Source: a virus
Length of the DNA stretch: 45,017 nt
IMG/VR virus record: IMGVR_UViG_3300042448_002162
Span: 1 to 45,017 of that record
Reading direction: 5' to 3' (one strand)
In this document: positions 24,037-32,922 of the stretch, piece by piece
Layout: every line of letters begins with the position of its first letter
How positions within the stretch are numbered: position 1 is the stretch's first letter
Notes under the pieces: generated by a model
What the model saw: the letters and a program-made list of their open reading frames with translations, nothing else
Databases searched by the model: none
Told to the model about the DNA's origin: nothing
Made by a program: the position numbers and the translations under genes

Positions 24037-25008
24037 TCAGGCCCACTGAGTCGTGATGAGGTAGCCCTCATTCACATCCGTGACCTTCTCCGTGCTGTTC
24101 TGACGCACGCGGACAATGTCCGAGCGGTTGGTTTCATCACGGTAGCTTTCAGCCACATACAGGCCGGAAGCATCTTCCGTCCAGACGATCGTGCGGCCGA
24201 TACCGCCTTCGCTGAACTCACCCGACTTGAGGTTGGCCAGCAGCACCGTGCTGGTGCCCCAGATCGCGCTCAGGGAAAGGGTGCCGCCCTTTTTGGCTGA
24301 GTTGCGGCTGCGGGTGCCGAGCAGGATTTCCTTGACCTCAAGCGCATCCGCCAGTTCAGCCAGATTGAGGCGCTTGTTGCCCACATCCGCATGGTTGCCG
24401 AACACATAGGACAGCAGTTTTGGGGAGCGGCGCAGGCGGTCATAGACCACGTTGCTCATCACCAGACTCATGTCCTCCTGATTCACACCACGGGCGGTCA
24501 GGTATTGCTTGGCTTCCTGGATGTCACGCGGCAGGTCGATGGTCGCCAGATTGGCTTCCGTGTAGGCCACCACGCTATTGGCGGCGGTGAAACCGCTGTT
24601 GGCAGCGCTCATCACCTTGTCTGCCACACGCTTCTCATAGGCCAGTGCCGTGTTGCGGCGCAGCTTCTGGGAGCTGGAAACTTCCATGTCGAAGAACTTC
24701 TTCACCTTGCGGGCGTCCGTTTCATCGACCGCCTCTTCAAGGCCCCTGTCCTCGCAATCGAAGGTGTCCCATTCGTAGCTGCGGTTGATGCGCTTGTAGC
24801 CGGTGCCTGGGGCGCGCTTGGTGTCGGTGTCAGCGTCCAGAAGGCCGCCGTTGCCGATGTTGTAGCGCGGGTAGCGCCCGGTTGGGTCCTCGCTGGAGTA
24901 AACCCCAAGGACTTTGTCTGCGATCAGACCCTTGTCAGCTTCGCGGGCCTGTTCAAGCAGGACGCGGATTTCTGGGCGGGAGACGGCGGCTGTGTTTGCG
25001 TATGCCAT
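24037..25008 (-). CDS. Major capsid protein
   Basis: 323 residues. The N-terminal half is helical (SRPEIRVLLEQAREADKGLIADKVLG). The body has KRINRSYEWDTFDCEDRGLEEAVDETDARKVKKFFDMEV, with the later LPRDIQEAKQYLTARGVNQEDMSLVMSNVVYDRLRRSPKLLSYVFG and the ending GIGRTIVWTEDASGLYVAESYRDETNRSDIVRVRQ. The layout, length and context (after protease/scaffold, before tail) fit a phage major capsid protein. A specific fold was not established beyond that. A Gly/Cys-free prohead-cleaved N-terminus is possible. A strong terminator follows the gene. Confidence 0.85.
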   Translation of the reverse strand: MAYANTAAVSRPEIRVLLEQAREADKGLIADKVLGVYSSEDPTGRYPRYNIGNGGLLDADTDTKRAPGTGYKRINRSYEWDTFDCEDRGLEEAVDETDARKVKKFFDMEVSSSQKLRRNTALAYEKRVADKVMSAANSGFTAANSVVAYTEANLATIDLPRDIQEAKQYLTARGVNQEDMSLVMSNVVYDRLRRSPKLLSYVFGNHADVGNKRLNLAELADALEVKEILLGTRSRNSAKKGGTLSLSAIWGTSTVLLANLKSGEFSEGGIGRTIVWTEDASGLYVAESYRDETNRSDIVRVRQNSTEKVTDVNEGYLITTQWA

Positions 25009-25049
25009 AATTTTGTGTCGTTAAAGTGTGTCTGTTCGGTTGAGGTTGA

Positions 25050-25766
25050 TCAGTCGTAAGTGACACGGATGATGGTGCCGTCCGCGCTGGACGATTCCAA
25101 AGCCTGCCCGATCTTCGGCATCAGCAGGTTCAGCGTGACCGAGACGGCGATGTTGCTGCCGCCACCAGACTCCACCGCAGCGGAGAGACGCACGTAACGG
25201 CGGGCCGTTGGAGCCAGCACAATGTTCGTGGTCAGGGCCGCAGAACCGGCCGAGCTAGCACCGGTGCGGGTGATGGCAGGCACGCCCACCATCGTGGCAA
25301 AGGTGATGTCATCGGCGCTGTCCTGCACCGTGAAGGTAGCCACCTTGGCGTCCACCAACGAAGGCAGGGCAGGGATGACGACCTGCACTTGCAGACCGTT
25401 CACCGGATCAGCCGACAGGTCATGGCTGGCCGTCACCGCCGTGGCGGCTGCGGCTGGCATGGCGATGGCCTTGGCCACGGCTGCATGCTTGTCGATCTTG
25501 CCCAACGCAGCGCCCTGGATGGCATCACCAGCGGTGATGGCCGTGGTGCCGTCATGGGTGGCGTAGTGACTGCCGTTGGTGCGGCGATGCACGCCCACCG
25601 TGTTGGCAGAGGGTTCAGAGCCGTTGAAATCGGCTTCGCTGCTGCCCATGAACCGCTGGGCGGCTCCGGCATGGACGGCGAAACCCGCCACGTTGGCGAT
25701 TCGGCGGCCCATCGTGATGGCCACGCCGGTATCGGCGACCAGACTCAAATGTGTGCTATGTTGCAT
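25050..25766 (-). CDS. Capsid decoration-like protein, 238 aa
   Basis: 238 residues lying between the protease/scaffold and the major capsid genes, the usual place of head decoration proteins. The N-terminal part (ITMGRRIANVAGFAVHAGAAQRFMG ... ITAGDAIQGAALGKIDKHAAVAKAIA) has small beta turns. The later part (LPSLVDAKVATFTVQDSADDITFATMVGVPAIT) is a beta-sandwich type seen in phage-surface proteins. Function by position. Confidence 0.6.
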   Translation of the reverse strand: MQHSTHLSLVADTGVAITMGRRIANVAGFAVHAGAAQRFMGSSEADFNGSEPSANTVGVHRRTNGSHYATHDGTTAITAGDAIQGAALGKIDKHAAVAKAIAMPAAAATAVTASHDLSADPVNGLQVQVVIPALPSLVDAKVATFTVQDSADDITFATMVGVPAITRTGASSAGSAALTTNIVLAPTARRYVRLSAAVESGGGSNIAVSVTLNLLMPKIGQALESSSADGTIIRVTYD

Positions 25767-25804
25767 GATGTGTGTTTTTTCGTGTGTGAGATTCAGCCGC
25801 AGGA

Positions 25805-26551
25805 TTAGAGGGTCGTGATGCCCTTGTTCTTCTGGTGCGCCGTGTAGTCCGCCGGGTAGGTGGCGATGGCGAACTTCATGGCCTCAGCCTTGGCCGAGAA
25901 CTCCGACAGAGTCGGCTGGCTCTTGCGCAGTTCCGTGAACTTGGCAGCCACGCGCTTTTCAAAGGGCGATCCTGCTTCCACTTCACCGGATTCATCGAAC
26001 ATGATCGACTCGGCGCTGCTGCTCAGCTTCACCGCACCGCCGGACTGGTATTCAGCCACCAGTTCACGCAGCGCCACGTTTTCAGCCTGCACTTCCTCAA
26101 AGCGGGTGATCAGCGCCTCCTGCTTGGCCTCAATGGTGGCAAACATGGTCTGTTCAGCCTGACGCTTCTTGGCCTGCTTCTCACCGGCAAGCATGGCTTC
26201 CAGTTTGTTGCAGCGAGCTTCAAAGTATTTGATCGGGTCGTTGTTGGAAAGGGCATGAGCTTCGGCAGCTTCGTGCTCGCCTTCGCCTTCGCCCTCACCT
26301 TCGCCCTCGCCTTCACCCTCGCCTTCACCAGCTTCTTCAGCCAGCATCAGACCGCCTTCGCCGTCTTCGACAAGAGTGCCGTTGTCGATGAGTTCCTGGA
26401 CTTCTTCATCAGAGAGTTCCGGTTCATCGTCGTTTTGACCACCGGCTTCAATCGCTTCGATGCGCTGATTGATGCCGTTGATAGCGTTCATGACATCCGC
26501 CAAAGTCGGTTCAGCGGCAGGAGTGGGATTGGATTCAGTGGTTTTAGCCAT
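25805..26551 (-). CDS. Nested in-frame scaffold protein (predicted)
   Basis: Predicted second product of the protease gene starting at Met195 (MAKTTESNPTPAAEPT), 248 residues. The start is preceded at 15 nt by GTTGAC, the same box as other late genes, with CCGGAGAAAGG just before it as a ribosome-binding site. Gene C/Nu3 of lambda uses the same plan, with protease and scaffold sharing a C-terminus. Internal initiation is inferred, not shown. Confidence 0.55.
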   Translation of the reverse strand: MAKTTESNPTPAAEPTLADVMNAINGINQRIEAIEAGGQNDDEPELSDEEVQELIDNGTLVEDGEGGLMLAEEAGEGEGEGEGEGEGEGEGEHEAAEAHALSNNDPIKYFEARCNKLEAMLAGEKQAKKRQAEQTMFATIEAKQEALITRFEEVQAENVALRELVAEYQSGGAVKLSSSAESIMFDESGEVEAGSPFEKRVAAKFTELRKSQPTLSEFSAKAEAMKFAIATYPADYTAHQKNKGITTL

Positions 26552-27133
26552 GCCTTTCTCCGGACTGTCAACGCCCGCGCTGAACATCCCGCCCGGATTG
26601 GCCGCTGGACTGGCCACCAGATCAGTGCTCACCAGCTCCGTGCAGCGTGCATGTTTCGGGGTGCCGGCTTTCAATGGCACCTTGCGCCCGCCTGCCGCCA
26701 GCGTGTAATCCGTCTTGGTCTTTTCATCATGGAAGATGGTCTCCCCATCCGCCGTCTCCGGCTCGCCACGGAAGGCCACGGACAAGCCAACACTGTTCGG
26801 CATCCGCTCCGCCATTTCCAGCAGATGCTCCGTGGTGGCATACGTCCGGAGGAGATGCCAGTCACCGCGCACCTTGTCGCCATCGATGCGGAAGTTGGTC
26901 AGGAAACCGTTCACCGCATCCACACCACTGCCATGATTGGTCTTCACCGGCACCTGGCCCATCTTTTTGGCGCAGAGGTAGATTTGTTTCAGCGTCTTGC
27001 CATCCACCTCCAGCCCATGACCCTTGGCCGTCAGGCCACCAGTAATCATGCTCACGCCGCTGATCACGGCATTCTCTGCATCCACGGCACCATCGGCACC
27101 GAACGTCTCAAATGTGTATAGGGGTTTGCTCAT
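25805..27133 (-). CDS. Prohead protease fused to scaffold protein
   Basis: 442 residues. The first about 190 match an S78/U35-like prohead protease layout: VPVKTNHGSGVDAVNGFLTNFRIDGDKVRGDWHL with candidate His67, then GLSVAF with candidate Ser118, and STDLVASPAANPGG near 169-182. From about 195 onward the protein is scaffold-like and acidic, with (GE) repeats at 269-287 and a coiled coil (RCNKLEAMLAGEKQAKKRQAEQTMFATIEAKQEALITRFEEV). An in-frame internal ATG at 26551 has its own GTTGAC box. ATTGAC precedes the main start by 17 nt. Catalytic residues are my reading and should be checked. Confidence 0.75.
   Translation of the reverse strand: MSKPLYTFETFGADGAVDAENAVISGVSMITGGLTAKGHGLEVDGKTLKQIYLCAKKMGQVPVKTNHGSGVDAVNGFLTNFRIDGDKVRGDWHLLRTYATTEHLLEMAERMPNSVGLSVAFRGEPETADGETIFHDEKTKTDYTLAAGGRKVPLKAGTPKHARCTELVSTDLVASPAANPGGMFSAGVDSPEKGMAKTTESNPTPAAEPTLADVMNAINGINQRIEAIEAGGQNDDEPELSDEEVQELIDNGTLVEDGEGGLMLAEEAGEGEGEGEGEGEGEGEGEHEAAEAHALSNNDPIKYFEARCNKLEAMLAGEKQAKKRQAEQTMFATIEAKQEALITRFEEVQAENVALRELVAEYQSGGAVKLSSSAESIMFDESGEVEAGSPFEKRVAAKFTELRKSQPTLSEFSAKAEAMKFAIATYPADYTAHQKNKGITTL
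26273..26329 (-). repeat. (GE)n coding repeat in scaffold
   Basis: A run of alternating Gly-Glu codons (residues 269-287 of the fusion protein), built from short purine-rich 6-bp units with small variations. A low-complexity acidic linker just before the coiled coil. Length is likely to vary between relatives. Confidence 0.8.
26567..26572 (-). promoter_or_regulatory. GTTGAC box, internal scaffold start
   Basis: 15 nt before the in-frame ATG 26551, within the protease coding region. Its presence suggests that this ATG is a real start. Confidence 0.55.
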
Positions 27134-27159
27134 TGCAAAACCCCACCCCTGTCAATCCT

Positions 27160-28143
27160 TCACGCGCCGCGCCGCATCTCCCGTTGCAGCATCGACCCAC
27201 GCCCGGAAGCCTTCTCAGCCCCCCCCTGCATAAAGCCCTTGCCACGGCCACCGCTGGAGCGGCTCACCAGTCCAGCGCGCAGATCCCGCAGCTTGGCCCC
27301 CGCCACCTTGAGTCCCTTGCTGGCCAGCTTGCGCCCGCCCTGCGTGCCACCGAGCAGCCCCGCCCCGGCCAGTGCCGACGCTCCCGCCCCCACCGCCAGC
27401 TTCTTGCCATACGCCTGCCGCATCGTCACCGGGTCCGCCCCACCCGTCGCCGCCCCCACAAACTGCCCATCACCATCACGGGTGCGGTCGGAGAATTTGA
27501 TCACTTTGCCATCCGGCTGGACTTTCCACAGGCCGCGACCCTTCTTGTCCACCTTTGGCTCGTAGCTGGTTTTGCGGATGTTGTTATTCTTCCTGAGAAG
27601 CCGGTCAATTCCAGCACCAGCCGCCGGAATTAAATTGCTTAAAACGTCATCAGCAGGTGTGGGGAGAAAAAGCGGAATGCTGGCATAAGTAGCCGCGTTG
27701 CGTTTCAGATGCGCCACCACCCCGCGCTCCTTTTGCACTCCGTCATTCGTGTTCATGTAACCTCCAGCAAACTCCGTCACCTCACCCTGCGCCATCAGCA
27801 TTAGGGTTTTGGCAGCGCCGGGTTTGCCAGCCTTGGCCAGCAGCTTGGCTCCGGCTTGCGGGTCAAAGCTGCGGATCTCGACATCCATGCCATACTTTTT
27901 CTTGCCATCCCGCTGGTTCATGTTGCGGCCGGTGATCTTGTATTCCACCAGCGCCGTGCCCGTCTCCGGCACCGCCATGACATCATCCTTCACCCGGTTC
28001 ACATACAGATTCGGATACTGAATCTTCGGTGCTTTGGAGTCACCCGATGATGCCAGACAGGGGTAACTGTCGTCATAGGTGTAACCAAGATCCAGTTTTT
28101 CAAACTGCGTGAGCAAGCGGGAGAGTTGGGAGAGGGATGTCAT
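27160..28143 (-). CDS. Unknown basic virion-type protein with C-terminal Gly-rich helix
   Basis: 327 residues. It opens with MTSLSQLSRLLTQFEKLDLGYTYDD, a short L-x-x-F motif (LTQFE) shared in style with the two next upstream genes. The middle is soluble and mixed. The C-terminus has an Ala/Gly hydrophobic patch (VGAGASALAGAGLLGGTQGGRKLASKGLKVAGAKLRDLRAGL) and a basic, Gly-rich tail ending MLQREMRRGA. The group of three probably belongs to internal head or DNA-ejection proteins, by inference. Confidence 0.55.
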   Translation of the reverse strand: MTSLSQLSRLLTQFEKLDLGYTYDDSYPCLASSGDSKAPKIQYPNLYVNRVKDDVMAVPETGTALVEYKITGRNMNQRDGKKKYGMDVEIRSFDPQAGAKLLAKAGKPGAAKTLMLMAQGEVTEFAGGYMNTNDGVQKERGVVAHLKRNAATYASIPLFLPTPADDVLSNLIPAAGAGIDRLLRKNNNIRKTSYEPKVDKKGRGLWKVQPDGKVIKFSDRTRDGDGQFVGAATGGADPVTMRQAYGKKLAVGAGASALAGAGLLGGTQGGRKLASKGLKVAGAKLRDLRAGLVSRSSGGRGKGFMQGGAEKASGRGSMLQREMRRGA

Positions 28144-28170
28144 GGCGGCGGTGGCATGAGGGATGATGGA

Positions 28171-28962
28171 TTACTTGAGCTTGCCCACGACTTTACGCAG
28201 ACCCAGCGCACCCTTGATTTTGCGCAGGGCTGGCTCGGCATGATAAGATGCTTGAGCCATGCCTTTTTTCAGGCCGCGCTTTCCTGCCTGCATGCCGCTG
28301 GTGACGGCATCACCGTAAGCATTGGCGCGAGTTGGGGTGAATCCATACTTCTTCTTGGCGGCACCCATGATGGCGCGGTCACCAAGATAAGCACCCGCAC
28401 CAATCCCGGCTGCAGCACCACCAGCGATTGCCAGTTTTTTCTTTTTGTTGGATGGCTGCTCCGCAAACTCCACCAGCGCCCCATCCAACTGCGCTTCCAG
28501 TTCGACCAGACGTTCAGCGGTAGAGAAGCGCACGCCTTTGAGGGCCGCCATCGCAGCGCGGCCCACACCCATGCCGGGTTTTTTCCAGCCCATGCCAGCA
28601 GCACCGGCACGCGCACCCTGATAGGCACCTTTGAGATTCTTGCCATAAGCACCCGCACGCGCTCCAGCGGCATCCATAGCAGGCTTCACTTTGTCCATCA
28701 CCTCATTGCCCACGGACTTGTAAGCATCACGGGCACGCACCGGACCAGCGGCGGCAGCGCGGTTCATCACGCTCTGATGGCCGTAGATTCCGGCACCACC
28801 GAGCACAGCGGCACCCACGCCCGCCTTGACCATGCGACCATTGCGCTTCTCGCGCTGCTGCTGCTGCCACGGGTATTCCCCACTGGCATTAGCCACCAGG
28901 GCAAATTGGTTGAGTGCCCCGTTGAGACGGGAGGAGAGTTGAATGAGTTGGCGTGTGTTCAT
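28171..28962 (-). CDS. Unknown basic Gly/Ala-rich protein, 263 aa
   Basis: 263 residues made of two similar halves. Each starts with a short amphipathic motif: N-terminal LIQLSSRLNGALNQFALV and, at about 145-170, LVELEAQLDGALVEFAEQPSNKKKKLAIAGG. Each continues into a Gly/Ala hydrophobic helix (GAAVLGGAGIYGH; AAGIGAGAYLGD) and basic sequence. The leader shares ACAGACACACTTT with the capsid gene leader. An in-gene duplication with possible membrane-active segments. No enzyme motif. Ejection or internal virion role is inferred. Confidence 0.55.
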   Translation of the reverse strand: MNTRQLIQLSSRLNGALNQFALVANASGEYPWQQQQREKRNGRMVKAGVGAAVLGGAGIYGHQSVMNRAAAAGPVRARDAYKSVGNEVMDKVKPAMDAAGARAGAYGKNLKGAYQGARAGAAGMGWKKPGMGVGRAAMAALKGVRFSTAERLVELEAQLDGALVEFAEQPSNKKKKLAIAGGAAAGIGAGAYLGDRAIMGAAKKKYGFTPTRANAYGDAVTSGMQAGKRGLKKGMAQASYHAEPALRKIKGALGLRKVVGKLK

Positions 28963-29000
28963 GGAAAAAGTGTGTCTGTCAGTTTGGGTGAAGTTGTCAA

Positions 29001-32000
29001 TTAAGCCGCTGCCCCTGCGGATGGTTTGGGCATGAATCGAATGTTGGACGGTGGCGGCCCACCTGCCGCGGCCCGCTTCTTGTGCACGGCTTGCAGCGCC
29101 TTGCGGATCTTGGCCCGCTCAGCTTGCACGGCCCGCTCCGTGGCTCCGGTCAGCTTCTTGCCGCCCAGCTTGTGCATGACCGCTGCGCCCAGACCCGTGC
29201 CGGCCAGTGCCGCACCCGCCCAGAGCTTGCGCTCGTTGTCGATCTTTTCATACCACTCCTTCGGCCGCCGCTCACGGCCCTGACTGCCCGGTGCAAACAC
29301 CCGCGCCGACCGGCCCCGCGCATCCCGCAGATCCCAGCCCGCATCCAGCGGATCATTGAAGCGCGTCAGCTTGCCCAAATGTGCGGCCAGATTCAGCGTG
29401 CCCGTGCCAGCCCCCGGCGCTGGCTTTGGCTTGCGCACCCGTGGTTTCACCACCTTGGGTTGCGCAGCTTTGGTTGCTGCCGCCTGCTGTTTCAGCGCCT
29501 CGGCCTGTGATTTGATGTCAGCGGCAATCTCCGCCGCCGTGCTTTGTTTCTTACCAGTCTGCGCAGCGGCATGAGCGGCGGCCGTGCCCTTGTCTGGAAA
29601 GGCGTCTGGAAAGACCTTGTTCACGGCATCCTTGCCCTTGGTTTTCAAGCCCTCAACACCGCGTTGCAGCTTGGGAAACTTGCGGTAAGCCAGCCCGGTG
29701 GCCAGAATGGCCCCGCCTGCCACAAGCTGATTGCGCTTGCGCTGGAACCATGGCTTTTCCCACTCGCGCTTTTTCTCGCGACCCCAGGCATCTTTTTCCC
29801 GTTTGTCGCCGCGCAGATGCTTGACGGCATCTGCCGCCAGACCACCGCCGCGCTCCGACACCATGCGCACGGTGTTGGCCTTGCGCATGATGCTGCGCCC
29901 GACCTGCCCCGTGGTGGCTTCCAGCGGATTGTCAGCGATGTCTTGCATCCCACGTTTGAGTTTACCCACTGTCTCCGGCGCAAACTTGCGAGCGCCTGAT
30001 TCATGGTCTGCCAGCATCTTGCGCATCCGGTGATAGTCATTCACATCACGTTTGCGGTAGCCCTTGGCTTTGCCGGTGAAGGTATCCCAAGCATCGACAA
30101 AACGCCCGCCATGCAGATCCGCCTGCTGCTCACTGCTGCCAAACTTGCGCAGCACGCGCAGATCACCCATCTCCTGTTGTGCCTTCCGGCCCACCATGCC
30201 ACCCACGGCACCGCCCAGTGCTGGCGCTCCGTTCTCCACGGCATACGCTCCCGCCCGCGCCCTGCGCTTGGCCCACTTGCCCAGCGGCTTTTCAGGATTG
30301 CGTTTCAACAGCGCACGGTAAAGCGGTGCCCGCACCTTGCCGCCCAGCATCGCCCCAGCCAGCGTGCCCACGGCTGCGCCGATGACGCCAAATTCAGAGA
30401 AGTGCACACCCGAAACGGCGCGCGTCACCTTAGCGGCGATATGCTGCGGTTTCAAAAAATTAGCTCGGTAGCGGTCACCACTTCCATACTTCAATCCCAG
30501 CCTTTCAGCGACCTTACGGCTGACGTTCCGCTTGGCATAGGTGGTCTTGTGCATCACCTGACCTGTGTGGGAATCAATCACGCCATAAGCTTCGGAAGGA
30601 TCAATCACAGCGAACTGCGTGAGCTTCATCTGCCCCTGTGGCCCGACTTGCAACAGCCGGATTTTTTTACCGATACGCACCACCTTCTGCGCCCAGCCCG
30701 GTGCTGGTGCTGCTGCCGCCGCCCGCTGGCCGCGCCGGAATCCACCGCGCACCTTGGCCTGCCAGCGTTTCGGGTCACGCAGCGGTTGCGTCAGATCGCC
30801 ATACACCCGCCCCATGTCCGCACCGATCCGCGTGGCATGGCGCACATTGGTCGTGGTGGCCTTCACATCCTTCACCGCCGGTGCCACCGCCTTCACCACC
30901 TTGCGACCCTGATGCACCAGATACCCTGCTGCTCCCGTCGCCGCCGCCGCTCCACCGAGCACAGCGATGTCCCGCGCCTGGCTCAGCTTGTCACGCTTAG
31001 GAGCTGTTTCAAAAGTCGTCATGGCCCGTGGATCTGCATGCGTCCACATCTTCATTTGCCCAATGATTTTTGGCACCGCCGCCAGCTTGCGCCCAGCCTT
31101 GGCCAGTCCGCGATTCATCGACTCCACTGGGGCAATCAAAGGTGAACCTGCGACCTTATCCAGTGTCTCCTTGGTCGTGATCGCCGCTTTGCGCCAAGCC
31201 TTGCCAATCTTGCCCGCCTGCCGCAGCCCGACATTGGCCCGCGCCAGCGTGCGCCGCACGGCTGGAGTCAACTCCGTCACGGCCTTCTGCCCCTGCTTGT
31301 AAAGCTTGTGCCCACCGTAGCCCGCACCACCGATCAAGCCCAGCGTGCCCACATCCTTGGCCAGCCCCAGCTTGTCCCGCAGATCCCGCGTGCGATTGCT
31401 TGGCGTTTCCGCGAACTGATGGAGCCCCAAGAGCTTGGCACTCATCAGCGCTGGATAAGGCCTGCCAGTCGCAGCATCCAGAATCGGCCCTTTACCCTTC
31501 GGCACCACTTTGGTGCGCCGGACTGGTGATGCCTTTCGGGCATCTGCCGCCCGTTTTTTTCCCCATCGATCCAAGCCGGGTTTGATTTTGTTCCGCAGCT
31601 TCACGGCAGCCACCGTGCCCGCTAACAAGCCAGCCACAGGCAGGACATTGTTTTTGAAGGATCGCCCCAAATTGCCCAAAGCCCTTGGTAGGTCTTTTTC
31701 AGGATGATGTGCTCGCAGGTCCGCATCCTCGGTTTGGTTGATCTTCTTTTGCCGCAATGCCCGCACCAGCACGGCCGCGCCAGCACCTGCCGCCGCTGCT
31801 TTACGAGTCACGCCGCGCCGCCCACGCAAAAAACCTCCGCCAGCCAAGCCAGCCAAAGCACCGCCGCCCGCATGACCCACATAGGAATTGATGTTTTGGT
31901 TGGCATACACATCCGTCAAAGACTCTTGAGGTTTGGTCAGTTTTGGCTGCCCATCAGGATTTATTTTCTGGTGAATTTTTGCCGCTGCTTTGCCTCCCAG

Positions 32001-32843
32001 ATAATTACCCAGCAAGCCACCCCCAAGGGTGCCCACCAGCGCCGCAGACGGTAGATCCCTCGTGGCCACTTTCCCTTTTTGCCATGCTTTAGCCACCACA
32101 CCCGCACCCGCATAATTGCCCAATAAACCGCCTGCAATGCCTGCTACATTTTTAGCATAAGCTTTTCCGCGCCAGCCAGACTGCTCATCCTTGTCCGCAA
32201 ACTCCGTGGTCTTCCCCGTGCTCAACCGGGCCGGGGTCAGATCGAGCACGTTCAGGCTGCTGGTGATCGCTCCGCGCTCGGCTTTGGCGAGGAAGTGATG
32301 GCCATCGACAATGCGGTCGTTCATGAGCAGGATGTATTTGCTGCCGGCCTTGATCTTGCCATTGACCTCTTCCCAGGCGCGACTGGCCCGCAGGGTGCCC
32401 AGAGATTTGCGCGCTGATTTCAAATTCTCGGCATCCGCCTTGCCAATCAGTTCCGTCACCGTCATGCCGTAATGCACCAGCGGCGTGCCTGCTTTAGCAT
32501 CGACAAAGCGAGTCACCTCAGCCTGCACTTCTTTGGGCAGGGACTTGAAGGCCATGTCTTCGATGAACGCGCTGAACTTCCAGTCACCACCCGTGGCCAC
32601 ACTGTCCACGGTCTCACTGCGCTTGCCTTTGTTCGTGGCTCCCAGCACCGCCCCGGCCAGACCGCCAGCCCGTGCGCCGTGGATGTTCGCCGTGCGACGC
32701 CGTGTGCGCAGCAGCTTGCGCAGTGCCGCCGGGATTTTCACTTTGCCATCCAGCACCATGCTGCCGAGATACGCCCCGGCCGTGCCGGTGATGAGTGCAT
32801 TGCGGGCACGGTCGCCCCCTGAAATTTTAGAGTTGTCAGCCAT
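29001..32843 (-). CDS. Giant repetitive basic protein with ParB-like domain
   Basis: 1280 residues from ATG 32843, chosen by the GTTGAC-14 nt box (a GTG nine bases upstream is possible). At about 115-205 lies a ParB/sulfiredoxin-like stretch (YILLMNDRIVDGHHFLAKAERGAITSSLNVLDLTPARLS). Then come six or more modules. Each opens with an F motif (TEFAD, LHQFAE, MTTFE, LTQFAV, VHFSEFG, LTRFND), then a charged part, a Gly/Ala hydrophobic helix such as VAGIAGGLLGNYAGAG, and basic sequence. Very Lys/Arg/Ala/Gly-rich throughout. Probably an internal virion protein or a precursor cut into membrane-active peptides. Role inferred. Confidence 0.6.
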   Translation of the reverse strand: MADNSKISGGDRARNALITGTAGAYLGSMVLDGKVKIPAALRKLLRTRRRTANIHGARAGGLAGAVLGATNKGKRSETVDSVATGGDWKFSAFIEDMAFKSLPKEVQAEVTRFVDAKAGTPLVHYGMTVTELIGKADAENLKSARKSLGTLRASRAWEEVNGKIKAGSKYILLMNDRIVDGHHFLAKAERGAITSSLNVLDLTPARLSTGKTTEFADKDEQSGWRGKAYAKNVAGIAGGLLGNYAGAGVVAKAWQKGKVATRDLPSAALVGTLGGGLLGNYLGGKAAAKIHQKINPDGQPKLTKPQESLTDVYANQNINSYVGHAGGGALAGLAGGGFLRGRRGVTRKAAAAGAGAAVLVRALRQKKINQTEDADLRAHHPEKDLPRALGNLGRSFKNNVLPVAGLLAGTVAAVKLRNKIKPGLDRWGKKRAADARKASPVRRTKVVPKGKGPILDAATGRPYPALMSAKLLGLHQFAETPSNRTRDLRDKLGLAKDVGTLGLIGGAGYGGHKLYKQGQKAVTELTPAVRRTLARANVGLRQAGKIGKAWRKAAITTKETLDKVAGSPLIAPVESMNRGLAKAGRKLAAVPKIIGQMKMWTHADPRAMTTFETAPKRDKLSQARDIAVLGGAAAATGAAGYLVHQGRKVVKAVAPAVKDVKATTTNVRHATRIGADMGRVYGDLTQPLRDPKRWQAKVRGGFRRGQRAAAAAPAPGWAQKVVRIGKKIRLLQVGPQGQMKLTQFAVIDPSEAYGVIDSHTGQVMHKTTYAKRNVSRKVAERLGLKYGSGDRYRANFLKPQHIAAKVTRAVSGVHFSEFGVIGAAVGTLAGAMLGGKVRAPLYRALLKRNPEKPLGKWAKRRARAGAYAVENGAPALGGAVGGMVGRKAQQEMGDLRVLRKFGSSEQQADLHGGRFVDAWDTFTGKAKGYRKRDVNDYHRMRKMLADHESGARKFAPETVGKLKRGMQDIADNPLEATTGQVGRSIMRKANTVRMVSERGGGLAADAVKHLRGDKREKDAWGREKKREWEKPWFQRKRNQLVAGGAILATGLAYRKFPKLQRGVEGLKTKGKDAVNKVFPDAFPDKGTAAAHAAAQTGKKQSTAAEIAADIKSQAEALKQQAAATKAAQPKVVKPRVRKPKPAPGAGTGTLNLAAHLGKLTRFNDPLDAGWDLRDARGRSARVFAPGSQGRERRPKEWYEKIDNERKLWAGAALAGTGLGAAVMHKLGGKKLTGATERAVQAERAKIRKALQAVHKKRAAAGGPPPSNIRFMPKPSAGAAA

Positions 32844-32857
32844 GCTGGCCACTCCAC

Positions 32858-32863
32858 GTCAAC
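32858..32863 (-). promoter_or_regulatory. GTTGAC box, giant gene
   Basis: 14 nt before ATG 32843, in a clean intergenic gap. Confidence 0.6.
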
Positions 32864-32882
32864 TTGGCAGGTTCTTGGTTCC

Positions 32883-32922
32883 CGCCTTCATCCTTCATCC
32901 TTCACTCTTCATCCTTCACCCC
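32883..32922 (+). repeat. CCTTCAT/CCTTCAC heptamer array
   Basis: About five 7-bp units of CCTTCAT/CCTTCAC type, between the giant gene and the next gene upstream. It reads CCTTCAT on the + strand against minus-strand genes, as do the other arrays. Confidence 0.8.

Noticed and set aside
25835-27121. 428-codon + strand frame over the protease-scaffold gene
   Set aside because: Phe/His/Leu-rich sequence without domain, antisense to the protease motifs.
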